Assembly: GCF_034653275.1 (NCBI RefSeq)
Contig: NZ_JAYEES010000001.1
Span: forward strand, 1,364,001 to 1,428,000
Length of the DNA: 64,000 bases
Direction of reading: 5' to 3'
DNA from: Nitrospirillum sp034653275
Lineage (GTDB): Bacteria > Pseudomonadota > Alphaproteobacteria > Azospirillales > Azospirillaceae
Position 1 is the first letter of the stretch. Every line of letters begins with the position of its first letter. Shown here one piece after another: positions 60,571-64,000 of the stretch. A program made the translations under genes and the position numbers. Below the pieces are notes generated by a model. The model did no database searches, was not told the origin of the DNA, and worked only from the letters and a program-made list of their open reading frames with translations.

Positions 60571-61230
60571 ATGGATGATGGTCGAACAAGATTAACCCGT
60601 CAGGAAAGCCAGCTTGCCACCCGGGCGCGCTTGATCGCGGCCGCGCGGACATTGATCGCCAGTGACGGGGTCGCGGCAGCTTCCGTCCGCAACGTCGCGG
60701 AGGCGGCGGGCTATACGCAGGGCGCCTTCTATTCCAATTTCCCCACCAAGGACCACATGCTGATGGCCGTCCTGGCGGACCATTTGGAAGGCGTCGCGGC
60801 CCGGGTGGAGGCGATGGCGGAGGACGTTATCGCCGCGCCCCACGATACGGACCCACAGAAGATGCCGGCCGCCATCACCGCGTTCCTGCGAAACCTGAAT
60901 CCAAAATCGAACTGGGCGACCCTTGCCACCGAACTTCTGCTGCATGCCAACCGCAGCGCCGACCTGGCGGCGGATTACGCCATCATACGGGAAGGATTCT
61001 TTCGGCGCCTTGGCACGTCATTCCGGCGGATTTTCGATCACCTCGGCCTGATACCCTCGATCTCGCCTGAGGAACTGGCGATGGGCCTGATCTCAACCTC
61101 CGTCGGCTTTTCAATTCAGTTCGGTGGACCGTTAACCCCCGAAGCCCGGACCCGCTTCATGGTCGCCGTGTTTCAAGGGGTTCTCAATACCGCGTCTCCG
61201 ATATCGCAGCCGGAATTGAAGCAGACCTAG
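60571..61230 (+). CDS. TetR-family transcriptional regulator
   Basis: 219 aa from the ATG at 60571 (MDDGRTRL); the in-frame TTG at 60529 is less likely. The N-terminal helix-turn-helix is ASVRNVAEAAGYTQGAFYSNFPTKDHML, which is the TetR core. The C-terminal ligand domain resembles TetR_C groups that bind small hydrophobic compounds. It follows the shortened regulator by 38 bp. Confidence 0.9.
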   Translation: MDDGRTRLTRQESQLATRARLIAAARTLIASDGVAAASVRNVAEAAGYTQGAFYSNFPTKDHMLMAVLADHLEGVAARVEAMAEDVIAAPHDTDPQKMPAAITAFLRNLNPKSNWATLATELLLHANRSADLAADYAIIREGFFRRLGTSFRRIFDHLGLIPSISPEELAMGLISTSVGFSIQFGGPLTPEARTRFMVAVFQGVLNTASPISQPELKQT

Positions 61231-61497
61231 CAACAGGCCGGCCTGCTGATGGGGCGCTCGCGGAAACGCTTGGTGTCGCGCCGGTCAAACTGGGCGGGCT
61301 TCCGGACGGGGACTGCTGGTCCAGGCGGCGCATGGGGTTGCGGAAGACCGCGGGCAAGGAACGTTGACGGGTTGGCATCGCGCACGGTACAGCAAACAAG
61401 GGCCCCGCGAGACGGCGTGACCATGCATTCCGATCCCTGATCGACGGGCGAACCCGCGGTGCACGGCCCCATCCAATCCATGTCACCGGGGAAGGCA

Positions 61498-62106
61498 ATG
61501 GCCAGGAAGAGCGCCGCTTCGAGCCAGTATCATAAGGAAAACCTGCGACGGGACCTGATCGAGGCGGCACTGAAATATGTCGCCGAACATGGGCACGACA
61601 CGCTTTCCGTGCGGACCCTGGCGAACATCGTGGGTGTCTCATCCGGCGCCCCCTACCACCATTTCGCCGACCGCCGGTCGCTTCTGCTGGCACTGGCCTT
61701 GGAAGGCTATGAGCGCCTGATCGGCCCGACCGCCGAGCAGTTCCAGGCCGCATCCAATCCCATGGAAAGCCTGACCACGACGAGCCATCAATTCCTGACG
61801 TTCGCGATCAGGAACCCACGGCTGTTCGAACTGATGTACGAGAGCGAACTCACCCGGCCGGAGCTCGACCCCGCCATCAGGCAGGCACAGTTCCGCGGTT
61901 TCTCGTTGCTGAAAGACTCCATCGTGGCCGCCGTGCCGTCGATGACGGAGGAGGACTTCTCGTTCCGGCTTTTGGCGATCTGGTCGACGCTGTACGGGTT
62001 CGCCACGCTGCGCAACAAACAGATGGTGAAGCCTTATGAAATGGACCAGCAGGCGGCCGACGCCGTCGTGAAATACATCGTCAAGATCGCCCTGGCCGGC
62101 AACTGA
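61498..62106 (+). CDS. TetR-family transcriptional regulator
   Basis: 202 aa from the ATG at 61498 (MARKSAASS); 61480 (MSPGK) and a GTG at 61459 are alternatives. The helix-turn-helix is LSVRTLANIVGVSSGAPYHHFADRRSLLLAL. It is upstream of and parallel to the FAD monooxygenase. The palindrome in between (62231-62251) is the probable operator. Confidence 0.9.
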   Translation: MARKSAASSQYHKENLRRDLIEAALKYVAEHGHDTLSVRTLANIVGVSSGAPYHHFADRRSLLLALALEGYERLIGPTAEQFQAASNPMESLTTTSHQFLTFAIRNPRLFELMYESELTRPELDPAIRQAQFRGFSLLKDSIVAAVPSMTEEDFSFRLLAIWSTLYGFATLRNKQMVKPYEMDQQAADAVVKYIVKIALAGN

Positions 62107-62212
62107 GCGCGGATACGGCGGGTTCATGCCCGCTTGGGACGCCCTCTCGCCGCGGATGACCATCTGGGGCAACCGTGCCCTGACAAATCCAATTCATGCC
62201 GCGCACGCCCGC

Positions 62213-62251
62213 TTGACAGCCTGCGACGCTTAATCTAAGCATCGCTTAGAT
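62213..62251 (+). promoter_or_regulatory. Promoter and TetR-type operator before the FAD monooxygenase
   Basis: TTGACA at 62213-62218 is a consensus -35 box; TAAGCA at 62235-62240, 16 bp later, could be the -10. Overlapping it is a perfect inverted repeat, AATCTAAGC and GCTTAGATT, with three bases ATC between (62231-62251). Binding at this operator would block the promoter. The adjacent TetR gene (61498-62106) is the likely regulator. Confidence 0.65.
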
Positions 62252-62315
62252 TGTTTGAGGCACGTATCACCGGCTAAAAAAAAGCGGGCAATCCGACAAT
62301 AAACGGGAGGGCTTG

Positions 62316-63563
62316 ATGGGCACGTCCATCAAGGGAACCATCGCCATCGTGGGCGCAGGCCCCGGAGGCATGGCCGCGGCACTCGCCGCCATTCGACTTG
62401 GATTCAACGTCACCTTGTTCGAGCGCGCCACGGAGATCAAGGCCGCCGGCAATATTTTGAACCTTTGGCCACCGCCTCAGAAAATACTTAAGCTCATCGG
62501 CGTCGACACCGAGGATCTGGGCGCACCGTGCCGTACCTTCTTCGAGCGTTATGACGGCAAGGTCCGCGCCGAGGTGATCCTGCCGGCGGCGGTGGAGCGG
62601 GAATACGGCGGGGGCTTCATCGGCCTGCTGCGCTGGGGGCTCTACAAGCGCATGGTCGACGCGTTGCCCCCCGGCGTCCTGCGCCTGGACCACACCCTGA
62701 CCGGCGTGCGGGATGAGGGCGACAAGGTCCGCCTGACGTTCGCCAACGGCCAGGAATTCGCCGCCGACGTGCTGGTCGGCGCGGATGGCATCAACTCCTT
62801 CGTTCGCAAGTGGCTGTGGGGGGATGAACCCATCCGCCACCAGCGCCTGCACCTGGTGGGCGGCTACCTGTTCCTCGACACGCCGCCCGAAGACCGCGGG
62901 GTCATCGCCCACAACCGCACCACCCAGGTCAGCTACACCCCCATCCGGCACGAGGGGAAGTGGGGCTATGAGTGGTGGGTGCTGGAGGCCTGCGACCCAT
63001 CCCAGCCGCCGCCCGGCGACCTTCTGGCCTTCAGCAAGGCGCGCGCCAAGGGCTTCACCCAGCGGGTGCGCGACCTGATCGACGCGACCCCGACGGCCCA
63101 TCTGCAGCGCTGGGAGATCCGCGACCGTCCGCCGCTGAACCAATGGTCCAAGGGACGCGCGACCCTGGTCGGCGACGCGGCCCATCCCACCTCCCCCTAT
63201 GCGGCATACGGGGCCGGGATGTCGATCGAGGACGGGTATTTCCTGGCCCGCGAGCTTGACGCCGTGCCGCTGTCCGACACGGCGGCCGTCCGCCAGGCGC
63301 TGCAGCGGTTCGAAGACCGGCGCAAGCCCCACACCGCCCAGGTCAGCCAGGGCGCGTACCATACCGGCCGCGCCTTCCATCACATGCCCAGGTTGCTGCG
63401 CCCGGTGCGGGACTGGGTCTTCGACCACACGCCGGTGCTGCAGAAGTTCGTGGGCGACGCCATGCCCGGCCACATCCTGTCGCAACTGGCGGAGATCGAG
63501 GACGCGCCCCCCTTCAAGACGGCGGCCAACCGGCATCCCACCCAGGCCAAGGCGGCCCAGTGA
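62316..63563 (+). CDS. FAD-dependent aromatic monooxygenase (salicylate/3-hydroxybenzoate hydroxylase type)
   Basis: 415 aa from the ATG at 62316 with GGGAGG 6-11 bases upstream. The class A motifs are all seen: GxGxxG (GAGPGGMAA near 12), the DG motif (GADGINSFVR near 153) and the GD motif (LVGDAAHPTSPYAAYGAGMSIEDG near 285). It probably hydroxylates a ring compound. It starts a catabolic operon continuing with the TIM-barrel gene. Confidence 0.9.
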   Translation: MGTSIKGTIAIVGAGPGGMAAALAAIRLGFNVTLFERATEIKAAGNILNLWPPPQKILKLIGVDTEDLGAPCRTFFERYDGKVRAEVILPAAVEREYGGGFIGLLRWGLYKRMVDALPPGVLRLDHTLTGVRDEGDKVRLTFANGQEFAADVLVGADGINSFVRKWLWGDEPIRHQRLHLVGGYLFLDTPPEDRGVIAHNRTTQVSYTPIRHEGKWGYEWWVLEACDPSQPPPGDLLAFSKARAKGFTQRVRDLIDATPTAHLQRWEIRDRPPLNQWSKGRATLVGDAAHPTSPYAAYGAGMSIEDGYFLARELDAVPLSDTAAVRQALQRFEDRRKPHTAQVSQGAYHTGRAFHHMPRLLRPVRDWVFDHTPVLQKFVGDAMPGHILSQLAEIEDAPPFKTAANRHPTQAKAAQ

Positions 63564-63617
63564 ACCAGCGCCGCGACCATCGCGGCGCCCCCGACCCATG
63601 CGCGGCAGGAGAACCAA

Positions 63618-64000
63618 TTGACCGCCAAATTCAAATACGGTGTTTCCCTTTACAGCTTCACCGACGACCTCAACACGGTGATGACGGTCGAGGACGCCCT
63701 GGCCGCCATCACGGACCTGGGCGCCACCGGTCTGGAAATCCTGGGTGAGGCGCACATCCCCGGCTATCCCAACCCCAATCCCGCCTGGTTGGACCGCTGG
63801 TTCGCCCTGCTGGACCGGTATGGGTTGGAGCCGACCAACTACGGCTGCTGGATCGACACCCGCCTGCGCCTGGACCGGCCGCTGGATTCGGTGACGGCGG
63901 CCGGCCATCTGGTGCGTGACATCGAGTTGGCCGCGCGGCTGGGCTTCAAGTTCGTGCGTCCCAAGATCGGCGTCGTGTCCCTGGATCTGGTGCCGGACCC
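63618..64000 (+). CDS. Xylose-isomerase-like TIM-barrel (sugar phosphate isomerase/epimerase) protein, partial
   Basis: The first 127 residues are in the window, and the gene continues beyond the right edge. It starts at a TTG (63618) with AGGAGA 5 bases upstream; no ATG fits the reading frame. The N-terminus has KYGVSLYSF and LGATGLEILGE, the usual first strands of the barrel, and FKFVRPKIG later. Members include isomerases, epimerases and dehydratases. It is 54 bp downstream of the FAD monooxygenase. Confidence 0.75.
   Translation, partial: MTAKFKYGVSLYSFTDDLNTVMTVEDALAAITDLGATGLEILGEAHIPGYPNPNPAWLDRWFALLDRYGLEPTNYGCWIDTRLRLDRPLDSVTAAGHLVRDIELAARLGFKFVRPKIGVVSLDLVPD

Noticed and set aside
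1..64000. tRNA, rRNA, insertion sequences, phage or integrase genes
   Set aside because: None could be recognised by reading; no transposase or integrase motifs among the translated frames, and no long terminal repeats. A tRNAscan or IS search was not possible.

Overview
This 64 kb window is GC-rich, densely coding, lacks rRNA, tRNA, IS elements and CRISPR arrays as far as I can see, and has the gene content of an aerobic alphaproteobacterium. The arrangement hupSL-E-C / hupDFGHIJK-hypABCDE-hoxA-hupTU suggests Rhodospirillales (Azospirillaceae-like). That placement is inference; no marker gene in the window fixes it.

Region 1 (1-15.4 kb, all minus strand) is a complete uptake [NiFe]-hydrogenase island. 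It holds structural hupSL, the nickel permease-like hupE, cytochrome b hupC, maturation genes hupDFGHIJK and hypABCDE (no hypF in the window), the sigma-54 activator hoxA/hupR, the kinase hupT and the start of the H2 sensor hupU. The small subunit has the two extra cysteines of oxygen-tolerant hydrogenases. Two sigma-54 promoters, one before hupS and one before hupD, share an upstream palindrome at helically phased distances, and an intrinsic terminator separates the two transcription units.

Region 2 (15.5-44 kb) is a mosaic catabolic island. It contains four SDRs (three of them paralogs without the canonical catalytic serine), a PhyH-type and an IPNS-type dioxygenase, a DUF1445 (D-glutamate cyclase-like) protein, an MFS carrier, a secretory-lipase-like hydrolase and a TonB-dependent receptor. 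It also has two amidohydrolases, HyuA/HyuB, a ferredoxin plus ferredoxin reductase, a PLP C-S lyase-like enzyme, DUF3830, an aldehyde dehydrogenase, and a Rieske oxygenase fused in operon with a glutamine-synthetase-like ligase. A LysR regulator sits in the middle. Uptake, oxygenation, amide/lactam opening and gamma-glutamylation genes together suggest degradation of an N-containing, probably cyclic, compound. The substrate is unknown.

Region 3 (44-52.5 kb) is respiratory: cyoABCD (bo3-type quinol oxidase, no cyoE) behind an AraC regulator, an unknown 242-aa gene, a pyruvate:quinone oxidoreductase (PoxB-like) and a catalase-like protein.

Region 4 (52.7-58.4 kb) is a four-gene tripartite efflux operon (YtcA, HlyD/MFP, FUSC, NodT-type outer-membrane factor) converging on an AraC regulator. 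Region 5 (59-64 kb) holds a C-terminally shortened winged-helix/ATPase regulator, two TetR regulators, a palindromic operator and the start of another catabolic operon (FAD monooxygenase, TIM-barrel isomerase-like).

Six genes (hupT, hupG, an amidohydrolase, an aldehyde dehydrogenase, poxB, a catalase-like gene) each become full length if one base is added to a G/C homopolymer of five or six. This looks more like base-calling error than gene decay, and should be checked before these genes are treated as broken.
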